NCBI GenBank assembly: GCA_947565255.1
Contig: CANOFI010000093.1
Span: 1 to 8,134, forward strand
Source: an uncultured Lachnospiraceae bacterium
Lineage (GTDB): Bacteria > Bacillota > Clostridia > Lachnospirales > Lachnospiraceae
DNA: 8,134 nt
Direction of reading: 5' to 3'
Shown: positions 1 to 6,423 of the stretch, piece after piece
Layout: each line of letters begins with the position of its first letter
Position numbering within the stretch: the stretch's first letter is position 1
Notes under the pieces: generated by a model
What the model saw: only the letters and a program-made list of their open reading frames with translations
The model's database searches: none
Told to the model about the DNA's origin: nothing
Made by a program: the position numbers and the translations under genes

Positions 1-1806
1 TCTTTTGTGGGTAAAGATACTTTAGAAGAAATTGCAGAACAGCTCAACAGTTACCTGATGAAAGGGATGGATGTCTTGCAGGTAACGGCAATTACTGTGG
101 AATACATGATGCAGAAGGGGGTGTCTCCGGAGGAGATTGAAGCGTTTCTTCTGGAGGAGTCGGAGCGGTATAAAGAGGATATTGATGTATATTTTACGGG
201 GATATATGGATTGTTTCAGGGCCGGTATCTGGATGGTATCGGCTGGGTTCCGCCAAAGGATTATGTTCCGAAGGAACGGGAGTGGTATACGGCGGCAGCC
301 GCCGCGGAAGGAAAGCCGACGGTGGTTTCCCCATATCTGGATGCGCAGACGAATACCATTATGATTTCGGTAAGTCAGATGTTGTATGACAATGACAGCG
401 TGATTTCACTTGACATTGCACTTGACCAGTTTCAGATTATCACGCAGAGTATAGAACTTGATGGTATGGGATATGGCTTTGTCATTGACAAGGAGGGACT
501 TGTAGTTGCCCATTCGGATGGGGATGAAAAAGGTAAAAATTATCAGGAAGACGATGAGATGGCGCAGCTGCTTGACAAAGTATACAAGAATGAGGGTGGT
601 ACGTTCCGTGCCACAGTGGGAGGCGAGGAGTGTACCATATTCACTGATATGGTTATGGATGAGTGGCATGTGGCGATGATTGTCAGCAATACGAAGCTTT
701 ACCATGATATACGGAATATATTATTTCGGAATATTTTTGTATGTTTAGGGGTGTTTGTTTTAATCGCGTATTTTTGTACGCGGACATTCCGAAAAATCAG
801 AAAGCATATGAGAGATGCGGAGGAAAGCCGCCAGAATATGGAAAAGATGAGTGAGAGTATTATGCGCACGCTTGCCCGCACCATAGATGCAAAAGACCGT
901 TATACGAACGGACACTCGCAGAGAGTGGCCAAATATGCGGAAGAGATTGCAAAGCGGATGGGCAAGAGCGAGGAAGAACGGAAAAATATTTATTATGCAG
1001 CACTTCTGCATGACATAGGGAAAATACATATTCCGGATACAATAATTAATAAAGCGTCCCAGCTTACCGATGAAGAATTTGCATATATTAAGCTGCATCC
1101 GGTATCCGGCTATTATATTTTAAAGGATATTAAGGAGAATGTCATGGTGGTGCAGGGAGCAAAATGGCATCATGAGCGTTTTGACGGGGATGGGTATCCG
1201 AACGGACTGTCAGGCAAAGATATTCCGGAGGTGGCAAGAATTATCGGCGTGGCGGATGCCTATGATGCGATGACTTCTAACCGGAGCTACAGGCAGATTA
1301 TGCAGCAGCAAAAAGTACGTTCGGAAATCGAAGAGGGAAGAGGTGCGCAGTTTGACCCGGAGATTGCCGATATTATGCTTAAAATGATTGATGAAGACAA
1401 GGAGTATAACATGAGGCAGCAGACGGATGTCCAGTGGGATATTATGGTGGTAGACGATGACCCTGCGGATTTAGAGTTTATCCGTTCCATTTTGGAGGGT
1501 GAGCCCGGTTACCAGCTTCATATAGAGACGACCGGTGAGAGTGCATTGCGCACACTTCAGGAAAAATCGATGGATGTTGTGTTATTTGATATTCAGATGT
1601 CCGATATGGACGGGCTTGAGGTCTATACAAGAATCAGGGAAATCTCAGATGCCCCGATTGTATTTTTAACGCAGGATAAAAATATCGGGGCGATGAACCG
1701 GATAGACGAGCTGGGCATAGAGGATTATCTGGTCAAGCCGTTTATGCCGCAGGCGCTTCAGGAGATTCTGCACAGTATTCTGCAGGAAAAGTTTGAGCGT
1801 GTTTAG
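1..1806 (+). CDS. dCache sensor / HD-GYP c-di-GMP phosphodiesterase with C-terminal receiver domain (5' end outside window)
   Basis: The frame is open from base 1, and the first possible start (GTG at 7) lies inside the sensor domain, so the true start and first membrane helix are upstream. Numbering from the codon at base 7: residues 1 to about 235 are an extracellular dCache (PDC) sensor with Y86, R91, W93, Y94, Y110 and D136 spaced like the amino-acid-binding dCache motif. A membrane helix spans about 239-259 and a short charged coil about 260-283; no HAMP domain is evident. The HD-GYP domain (about 284-465) keeps H303, H335-D336, H364, H388-H389, a DGDGYP loop and D417, so c-di-GMP hydrolysis in the cytoplasm is likely. 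A receiver domain (about 479-594) has acidic D483/D484, phospho-acceptor D528 and K577. No GGDEF domain is present in the window. A receiver placed after HD-GYP, rather than before it as in RpfG, is less usual. Family call is firm; ligand and activity are inferred. Confidence 0.93.
   Translation, partial: SFVGKDTLEEIAEQLNSYLMKGMDVLQVTAITVEYMMQKGVSPEEIEAFLLEESERYKEDIDVYFTGIYGLFQGRYLDGIGWVPPKDYVPKEREWYTAAAAAEGKPTVVSPYLDAQTNTIMISVSQMLYDNDSVISLDIALDQFQIITQSIELDGMGYGFVIDKEGLVVAHSDGDEKGKNYQEDDEMAQLLDKVYKNEGGTFRATVGGEECTIFTDMVMDEWHVAMIVSNTKLYHDIRNILFRNIFVCLGVFVLIAYFCTRTFRKIRKHMRDAEESRQNMEKMSESIMRTLARTIDAKDRYTNGHSQRVAKYAEEIAKRMGKSEEERKNIYYAALLHDIGKIHIPDTIINKASQLTDEEFAYIKLHPVSGYYILKDIKENVMVVQGAKWHHERFDGDGYPNGLSGKDIPEVARIIGVADAYDAMTSNRSYRQIMQQQKVRSEIEEGRGAQFDPEIADIMLKMIDEDKEYNMRQQTDVQWDIMVVDDDPADLEFIRSILEGEPGYQLHIETTGESALRTLQEKSMDVVLFDIQMSDMDGLEVYTRIREISDAPIVFLTQDKNIGAMNRIDELGIEDYLVKPFMPQALQEILHSILQEKFERV
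1399..1413 (+). promoter_or_regulatory. Possible internal ribosome binding site and start for a free receiver domain
   Basis: Inside the HD-GYP/receiver gene, AAGGAG (1399-1404) lies six bases before an in-frame ATG (1411, residue 469). The ATG falls in the linker between the two domains. Initiation here would give a roughly 131-residue stand-alone receiver protein ending at 1806. The spacing and domain boundary are suggestive, but AAGGAG also simply encodes Lys-Glu, so this may be chance. Confidence 0.3.
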
Positions 1807-1835
1807 AGGGGGTTCTGTGTTTTTTCTGAAAAAAC

Positions 1836-1864
1836 TTGACAAGCCTTTTGTTTTTGTGTAATAT
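1836..1864 (+). promoter_or_regulatory. Predicted sigma-A promoter of the pheST operon
   Basis: A perfect TTGACA (1836-1841) is followed after 17 bases by TAATAT (1859-1864). An overlapping TATAAT at 1862-1867 would need a 20-base spacer and is the poorer register. The expected start of transcription, around 1871, is just upstream of the T-box stem I, as required for leader control. The promoter begins 30 bases after the stop of the preceding gene, which suggests pheST is transcribed independently. Confidence 0.8.
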
Positions 1865-1882
1865 AATCACATGTGAATATGT

Positions 1883-2187
1883 AAAAAGCAATGAAGGTGA
1901 TAAGTAGAGCATCCGTTTCTTTCAGAGAGAGGAGGCCGCCGGCTGGAAGCATCCTTAAGTTCAGCGGATAATCGAATTTCCCACCGGAGCTGCATTTTTG
2001 AATATTTCTGATAGGATTTTCTGTGCGTCTGGAGAGACCGGATGCATATAGTAATCCGATAGGAACAGTAGGAAATGCCGTGATTACGCGTTAAGTATAA
2101 GAGTGCCCGTGACTGCTGTATGCGGTTGTGGGAATTAGGGTGGTAACACGGATAAACTTCGTCCCTTTGTGGGGTGGAGTTTTTTTG
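1883..2187 (+). promoter_or_regulatory. T-box riboswitch (tRNA-Phe responsive) of pheST
   Basis: Stem I opens with AAAAAGCA (1883-1890) and GGTG (1896-1899), which pair with TGCATTTTT (1991-1999) and CACC (1982-1985). ATCCG (1911-1915) pairs with CGGAT (1965-1969), and a GA-rich distal region lies between. The specifier is read as TTC at 1978-1980 in the context GAATTTCCCACC, a Phe codon; the adjacent TTT register is also Phe. The antiterminator carries TGGT at 2141-2144, complementary to the ACCA end expected of tRNA-Phe. AGGG (2137-2140) pairs with CCCT (2163-2166), and ACG (2148-2150) with CGT (2160-2162). The competing terminator follows. Uncharged tRNA-Phe should stabilise the antiterminator and allow transcription of pheS-pheT; charged tRNA should favour termination. 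Known class; confidence is high. Confidence 0.95.
2155..2187 (+). terminator. Intrinsic terminator of the T-box leader
   Basis: An 11-pair stem (2155-2165 with 2171-2181, including G-T wobbles) has the five-base loop TTTGT and a run of seven T from 2180 to 2186. Its 5' arm contains the CCC and CGT needed by the antiterminator, so the two structures are mutually exclusive. Confidence 0.9.
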
Positions 2188-2258
2188 ATTGTACAGGAAA
2201 TTTTGCAATCACCTGCTATATGTAAAAAAAGAAAGGATAGAAAAGAAAGGGGTCCATT

Positions 2259-3278
2259 ATGAAGGAGAAATTACAGAGCATCAGGGAAGAAGCCATCAGG
2301 CAGATACAGGAGTCAGATAAGCTGGATAAACTGAATGATGTGCGGATCGCGTTTCTGGGAAAAAAAGGAGAACTGACTACCGTTCTCAAAAGTATGAAGG
2401 AGGTAGCGCCGGAAGACCGGCCGAAGGTCGGACAGATGGTAAATGAGACACGCGAGGCAATCGAATCATTTTTAGAGGAGACAAAGCAGAAGCTGGAGAA
2501 GGCGGCACGGGATGTAAGGCTGAAAAGAGAGGTCATTGACGTCACGCTTCCGGCGAAGAAAAACATCATCGGGCACAGTCATCCAAATACCATTGCGCTC
2601 CGTGAAATAAAGGATATTTTTATCGGTATGGGTTACGAGGTCGTAGAGGGACCGGAGGTCGAATATGATTATTATAATTTTGAGGCGCTGAATATTCCGG
2701 CAAATCATCCAGCAAAGGATGAGCAGGATACGTTCTATATCACAAAGGACATTCTGCTCCGTACGCAGACTTCTTCGGTGCAGGTGCACGAGATGGAAAA
2801 AGGCAGGCTGCCGATTCGGATGATTTCTCCGGGGCGCGTGTTCCGTTCAGATGAGGTGGATGCGACGCATTCGCCGTCCTTTCATCAGGTGGAGGGACTG
2901 GTCATCGATAAAAAAATCACATTTGCGGATTTGAAGGGGACGCTTGCAGAATTTGCAAAAGAACTGTTCGGGGAAGAGACGAAGGTGAAGTTCAGACCGC
3001 ATCATTTTCCTTTTACAGAGCCGAGTGCGGAGATGGATGTTTCTTGTTTCAAGTGCGGCGGGAAAGGCTGCCGGTTCTGCAAAGGCGAGGGATGGATTGA
3101 GATTTTAGGCTGCGGAATGGTGCATCCCCATGTGCTGGAAATGTGCGGCATTGACCCGGAGGAGTACACCGGATTTGCTTTCGGTGTGGGTCTGGAGCGG
3201 ATTGCCCTGCTGAAATATGAGATTGATGATATGCGCCTGTTGTATGAAAACGACATTCGTTTCCTGAAGCAGTTTTAA
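2259..3278 (+). CDS. pheS: Phenylalanyl-tRNA synthetase alpha subunit
   Basis: The catalytic subunit of the class II enzyme that joins phenylalanine to tRNA-Phe in the cytoplasm as an alpha2-beta2 tetramer. The 339 residues match the usual bacterial length. Residues 1 to about 85 form the charged helical tRNA-contacting arm. The catalytic core begins at about H108 (HPNTIALREI, motif 1). Motif 2 starts at F195 (FRSDEVDATH). Motif 3 lies in the C-terminal part after GFAFG (305-309), whose A307 corresponds to the Phe-pocket alanine A294 of E. coli. Between them is a four-cysteine knuckle, C263-x2-C266-x4-C271-x2-C274, a possible metal site; E. coli PheS lacks it. The ATG start follows AAAGGGG (2246-2252) by six bases. 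It is the first gene of the pheST operon, 30 bases before pheT, under T-box control. Confidence 0.98.
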   Translation: MKEKLQSIREEAIRQIQESDKLDKLNDVRIAFLGKKGELTTVLKSMKEVAPEDRPKVGQMVNETREAIESFLEETKQKLEKAARDVRLKREVIDVTLPAKKNIIGHSHPNTIALREIKDIFIGMGYEVVEGPEVEYDYYNFEALNIPANHPAKDEQDTFYITKDILLRTQTSSVQVHEMEKGRLPIRMISPGRVFRSDEVDATHSPSFHQVEGLVIDKKITFADLKGTLAEFAKELFGEETKVKFRPHHFPFTEPSAEMDVSCFKCGGKGCRFCKGEGWIEILGCGMVHPHVLEMCGIDPEEYTGFAFGVGLERIALLKYEIDDMRLLYENDIRFLKQF

Positions 3279-3308
3279 TTGGAAGATTTGAGATAGGAGG
3301 TTATACAG

Positions 3309-5729
3309 ATGAACACAGCATTGTCATGGATAAAAGCATATGTGCCGGATCTTGAGGTTACGGCGCAGGAATATATGGATGCGATGACGCTTTCCGGCTC
3401 CAAGGTGGAGGGTTACACACAGATGGACGCAGATCTGGATAAGATTGTGGTCGGCGAAATTTTAAGTGTGGAGAAGCATCCGGACGCAGATAAGCTCGTA
3501 GTCTGCCAGGTTCATATCGGGGAGGAACAGCCGGTTCAGATCGTAACCGGTGCACCGAACGTTGCGGCTGGGGATAAAGTGCCGGTCGTGCTGGATGGCG
3601 GCCGTGTGGCAGGCGGACATGACGGAAAAAAGTCGCCGGGAGGCATCAAGATTAAAAAGGGGAAGCTGCGCGGTGTGGAATCAAACGGTATGATGTGCTC
3701 CATTGAGGAGTTAGGCTCAAATACCGACATGTATCCGGAAGCACCGAAGGATGGCATTTACCAGTTTCCAAAGGATACAGAGCCCGGTCTGGATGCAGTG
3801 GAGCTGCTTGGGCTTCACGATACGGTATTTGAGTATGAGATTACATCCAACCGTGTGGACTGCTTTAGTGTCATTGGACTGGCACGCGAGGCTGCTGCAA
3901 CATTTCGTAAAGAGTTTCATCCGCCGGTTATCCGTAAGACCGGCAATGGCGAGGATGTAAATGCGTATATTAAGGTGCGTGTGGAAAATGCGGATTTGTG
4001 CAGCAGATACTGCGCGCGCGTCGTAAAAAATATTAAGATTGAACCATCGCCGGAGTGGATGCAGAGGCGCCTTGCCGCAAACGGGATTCGCCCGATTAAT
4101 AACATTGTGGATATCACGAATTATGTGATGGAAGAATATGGACAGCCGATGCATGCATATGACCTGGCAACCATTGCCGGCGGGGAGATTGTTGTAAAAA
4201 ATGCGCAGGACGGCGACAAATATACGACACTGGACGGGCAGGAGCGCGTGCTTGATTCTTCTGTCCTGATGATTTGCGACGGGGAGAAGCCGGTCGGAAT
4301 TGCCGGAATCATGGGCGGTGAAAATTCCATGATTACTGATGAAGCCAAAACCTTATTGTTTGAGGCGGCATGCTTTGATGGAACGAACATACGTTTGTCT
4401 TCCAAAAAAATCGGACTCCGTACGGATGCATCGGGCAAGTTTGAGAAGGGGCTGGACCCGAATAATGCGATTGATGCGATAAACCGTGCCTGCCAGCTGA
4501 TAGAGGAACTGGGGGCCGGCGAGGTGGTTGGCGGCGTTGTGGACGTAAAAAATTTTGAGAAAAAAGAGGTACGTCTTCCGTTTACGCCCGACCAGTATAA
4601 CAGACTGCTTGGAACGGACATTTCCGAGGAGGACATGCTTTGTTACTTAAAGCGCATTGAGCTTGGTTATGATGAGGAAAAAAGGGAGCTGCTCATTCCG
4701 TCCTTCCGTCAGGACCTGCTCTGCATGAACGATATAGCGGAGGAGGTTGCAAGATTTTACGGCTATGACAATATTCCGACGTCTTTGCCGTCCGGGGAGG
4801 CAACGACGGGAAAAATTTCCTTTAAAATGCGCATTGAAAATGTGGTGAAGGAGATTGCGGAATTTTGCGGTTTTTCACAGGCAATGGTTTACTCGTTTGA
4901 GAGCCCGAAGGTGTTTGACAAGCTGTCCATCCCGGCAGATTCCGAGCTCAGGAAAGCAGTTGTCATTGCGAACCCGCTTGGGGAGGACTTCAGTATTATG
5001 AGGACGATGTCCCTGAATGGAATGCTGACCTCGCTTTCCACCAACTACAACCGCAGAAATAAAAACGTGCGTCTTTACGAAACCGGCAATATTTATCTGC
5101 CAAAGCAGCTGCCTCTGACGGAGCTTCCCGAGGAGCGCATGCAGTTTACGCTTGGCATGTATGGAGATGGAGATTTCTTCACAATGAAAGGCGTGGTGGA
5201 AGAATTTTTTGATAAAATTGGATATGACGGTAAAGTGACATACAATCCAGACTGCGGCAGGCCATATCTGCATCCGGGGCGGCAGGCAGATATTGTGTAT
5301 CAGGGAAAGACGCTCGGTTATCTGGGCGAGCTGCACCCGGAGACAGCAGATCATTATGGGATTGGCGAACGGGCTTATGTTGCGGTGCTTGATATGCCGT
5401 CCGTAACAGAATTTGCTTCCTTTAGCCGCAAGTACCAGGGAATTGCGAAATATCCGGCTGTGTCGCGCGATATCAGCATGCTGGTGAAAAAAGAAATTCT
5501 GGTCGGCCAGATTGAGAAAATCATAGAAGAAAAGGGTGGCCGTTACCTGGAGAGCTATGAGCTGTTTGATGTGTATGAGGGTGAACAGATTGAAGAGGGA
5601 TATAAGTCGGTTGCCTATTCCGTAACCTTCCGTGCCTCAGATAAGACACTCGAAGAAAATGATGTCAGTGAAGCGATGAACCGGATTTTAAAAGCGCTTG
5701 AAAATTTGGGAATTGAGCTTCGCAGGTAG
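3309..5729 (+). CDS. pheT: Phenylalanyl-tRNA synthetase beta subunit
   Basis: Beta subunit of phenylalanyl-tRNA synthetase, needed for tRNA binding and for editing mischarged Tyr-tRNA-Phe. The 806 residues are full length for the Firmicutes type. Domain order is complete: an N-terminal segment, an EMAP/OB-fold tRNA-binding domain at about 42-153, the B3/B4 editing domain at about 210-390, and a B5 domain starting at about K419 and running to about 490. A catalytic-like core follows, then the FDX-ACB anticodon-binding domain from about 708 to the end (beginning KYQGIAKYPAVSRD). The start at ATG 3309 is preceded by TAGGAGG about eight bases upstream. It lies 30 bases downstream of pheS with no promoter or terminator between, so the two are cotranscribed and made in balance. 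No frameshift or missing domain is seen. Confidence 0.98.
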   Translation: MNTALSWIKAYVPDLEVTAQEYMDAMTLSGSKVEGYTQMDADLDKIVVGEILSVEKHPDADKLVVCQVHIGEEQPVQIVTGAPNVAAGDKVPVVLDGGRVAGGHDGKKSPGGIKIKKGKLRGVESNGMMCSIEELGSNTDMYPEAPKDGIYQFPKDTEPGLDAVELLGLHDTVFEYEITSNRVDCFSVIGLAREAAATFRKEFHPPVIRKTGNGEDVNAYIKVRVENADLCSRYCARVVKNIKIEPSPEWMQRRLAANGIRPINNIVDITNYVMEEYGQPMHAYDLATIAGGEIVVKNAQDGDKYTTLDGQERVLDSSVLMICDGEKPVGIAGIMGGENSMITDEAKTLLFEAACFDGTNIRLSSKKIGLRTDASGKFEKGLDPNNAIDAINRACQLIEELGAGEVVGGVVDVKNFEKKEVRLPFTPDQYNRLLGTDISEEDMLCYLKRIELGYDEEKRELLIPSFRQDLLCMNDIAEEVARFYGYDNIPTSLPSGEATTGKISFKMRIENVVKEIAEFCGFSQAMVYSFESPKVFDKLSIPADSELRKAVVIANPLGEDFSIMRTMSLNGMLTSLSTNYNRRNKNVRLYETGNIYLPKQLPLTELPEERMQFTLGMYGDGDFFTMKGVVEEFFDKIGYDGKVTYNPDCGRPYLHPGRQADIVYQGKTLGYLGELHPETADHYGIGERAYVAVLDMPSVTEFASFSRKYQGIAKYPAVSRDISMLVKKEILVGQIEKIIEEKGGRYLESYELFDVYEGEQIEEGYKSVAYSVTFRASDKTLEENDVSEAMNRILKALENLGIELRR

Positions 5730-5780
5730 GAACAGGAAAATATAGCTGCAGAGATTAGATAAGTCAGATGAAAATTCAGG

Positions 5781-5831
5781 AAAAACGCTTTCGCTCCCGG
5801 TACAATAGAACAGGGGCGAAGCGTTTTTTTT
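5781..5831 (+). terminator. Intrinsic terminator of the pheST operon
   Basis: AACGCTT plus CGCTCC on the 5' arm (about 5784-5797, with one unpaired T) pairs with GGGGCGAAGCGTT on the 3' arm (5813-5825). The loop is about 15 bases and a run of eight T covers 5824-5831. It lies about 50 bases after the pheT stop. Confidence 0.88.
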
Positions 5832-6005
5832 GTGCGTCTGATGACGTATAATTTATAACAGTGCGGGTATGGAATTCACTGGTAGGGAGGATATAGACAA
5901 GAAGTAGAACAATAGATTACACTTCTATATTAGAACGTATAGATAACAATCTGAAAACAAACAAAATTGTATCAAACGTTGTCATTTCCAATAGCCGACA
6001 TTGTC

Positions 6006-6069
6006 CCTCCTGCAAATAAAAATCCATGACGGATACGGAAATGAGTATTTTAAGAGGGGCTGCAGGAGG
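6006..6069. repeat. Inverted repeat, 9 bp perfect arms
   Basis: CCTCCTGCA (6006-6014) and TGCAGGAGG (6061-6069) are exact reverse complements separated by 46 bases. A small inner hairpin (ATCC/GGAT) lies in the loop. Each strand therefore carries AGGAGG, a Shine-Dalgarno-like sequence that would be paired in RNA. On the minus strand the AGGAGG (arm 6006-6014) is followed by ATG and a nine-codon frame (MSAIGNDNV). No known family recognised. Confidence 0.5.
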
Positions 6070-6072
6070 AAA

Positions 6073-6097
6073 GGAAAAATAAAGCAAGAGACCTTGC
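6073..6097 (-). terminator. Candidate minus-strand intrinsic terminator
   Basis: Read on the minus strand, GCAAG-GTCT-CTTGC (6097 down to 6084) forms a five-pair hairpin, followed at once by TTTATTTTT. The stem is short, so strength is uncertain. It would end a minus-strand transcript entering from the right. Confidence 0.35.
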
Positions 6098-6108
6098 AAT
6101 TGGCGGAT

Positions 6109-6133
6109 AAAAGCCGATTTTGAGGCCTTTTTT
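6109..6133 (+). terminator. Candidate plus-strand intrinsic terminator
   Basis: AAAAGCC (6109-6115) can pair with GGCCTTTT (6124-6131), leaving one bulged C, and six T follow at 6128-6133. The stem is weak and A/T-rich. It could end a small plus-strand transcript or be a backup for the pheST terminator. Confidence 0.3.
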
Positions 6134-6297
6134 CGTGTTCCCGGCAGCGTATGGCAGTGCCCTGACGTTAACCATTTCCCCTCTGTTAATACATAAGCAA
6201 TTTTCTCCATAAAATGGGGGTTTCAGCTGCCTCTCGGATGAAAACAGGAACTAAAGCACCATATAATTATACTGATAGTACAGCATAAGGTACTGGA

Positions 6298-6327
6298 TTG
6301 ATGAGGGAAAACTGTTTAAACTATAGT
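6298..6327 (+). promoter_or_regulatory. Predicted promoter of the kinase-like gene with overlapping palindromes
   Basis: TTGATG (6298-6303) and TATAGT (6322-6327) are separated by 18 bases, one or two mismatches each from the sigma-A consensus. Two perfect palindromes overlap the -10: GTTTAAAC (6314-6321) and AACTATAGTT (6319-6328). These would suit a repressor site but are A/T-rich and short, so the operator idea is weak. The predicted start of transcription is near 6334. Confidence 0.5.
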
Positions 6328-6339
6328 TAAGGAGGTTTT

Positions 6340-6423
6340 TTGAACCTGGTCCGGCAGCAGTGCCGGATTATGCAGCAAAATAATAAGAAGAGGAGAGATG
6401 CAAAATGGGATACTTATTTTTAA
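6340..6423 (+). CDS. Possible short leader ORF (27 codons) overlapping the kinase-like gene
   Basis: AAGGAGG (6329-6335), the strongest Shine-Dalgarno sequence in this area, precedes a TTG (6340) by four bases. The frame encodes a basic 27-residue peptide (MNLVRQQCRIMQQNNKKRRD...) and ends with TAA at 6421-6423, 19 bases inside the next gene in another frame. No homologue is recognised and it is not AgrD-like. It could be a leader peptide coupling translation to the kinase-like gene. The tight spacing, the rare start codon and the nearness of the predicted transcription start all argue against it. Confidence 0.22.
   Translation: MNLVRQQCRIMQQNNKKRRDAKWDTYF
6350..6367 (+). promoter_or_regulatory. 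Perfect 7-bp hairpin in the 5' leader of the kinase-like gene
   Basis: TCCGGCA (6350-6356), loop GCAG, TGCCGGA (6361-6367): a perfect, GC-rich stem between the promoter and the gene start. A smaller AGGTT/AACCT stem lies just upstream and includes part of the AAGGAGG. No T run follows, so it is not a terminator; it may affect leader translation or mRNA stability. Confidence 0.45.

Larger units (their letters stand above)
5832..6297. other. Intergenic region without a convincing protein gene; contains inverted repeats and hairpins
   Basis: All three plus frames are broken by early stops, and the minus strand has only a 97-codon open frame (5917-6210) with no ribosome binding site and no recognisable domain. 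Visible structure: TATAAT at 5847-5852 without a good -35; a 9-bp inverted repeat at 6006-6069; terminator-like hairpins at 6073-6133; a second TATAAT at 6262-6267 without a clear -35; and a small palindrome AGTAC-N8-GTACT (6277-6294). It may hold a small RNA or the decayed remains of an element; neither is proved. Confidence 0.5.

Noticed and set aside
1821..1835. TTTTTTCTGAAAAAA as a terminator for the HD-GYP gene
   Set aside because: The stem is only A-T pairs with a three-base loop and no GC core; it is more likely an A/T-rich region upstream of the pheST promoter.
4121..4636. Long minus-strand open frame inside pheT
   Set aside because: Antisense shadow of a strongly coding region with no RBS and low-complexity Ser/Pro-rich translation.
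5768..5845. Small plus-strand ORF starting just after pheT
   Set aside because: It reads straight through the pheST terminator and lacks a ribosome binding site.
6026..6082. 18-codon plus-strand ORF (MTDTEMSILRGAAGGKEK)
   Set aside because: No Shine-Dalgarno upstream and it lies inside the loop and arm of the inverted repeat.
5917..6210. 97-codon minus-strand open frame in the intergenic region
   Set aside because: No Shine-Dalgarno before its ATG, no recognisable domain, and it runs through two terminator-like hairpins and an inverted repeat. Better explained as a chance frame.
6238..6288. 16-codon plus-strand ORF (MKTGTKAPYNYTDSTA)
   Set aside because: No ribosome binding site and it lies upstream of the predicted promoter. 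Also considered as an autoinducer precursor for the kinase-like protein, but it has no Cys/Ser thiolactone core or amphipathic leader like AgrD.
6168..6400. A c-di-GMP or other known riboswitch before the kinase-like gene
   Set aside because: Looked for because of the nearby HD-GYP gene, but no conserved core of c-di-GMP-I/II, preQ1, fluoride or ykkC classes could be recognised.
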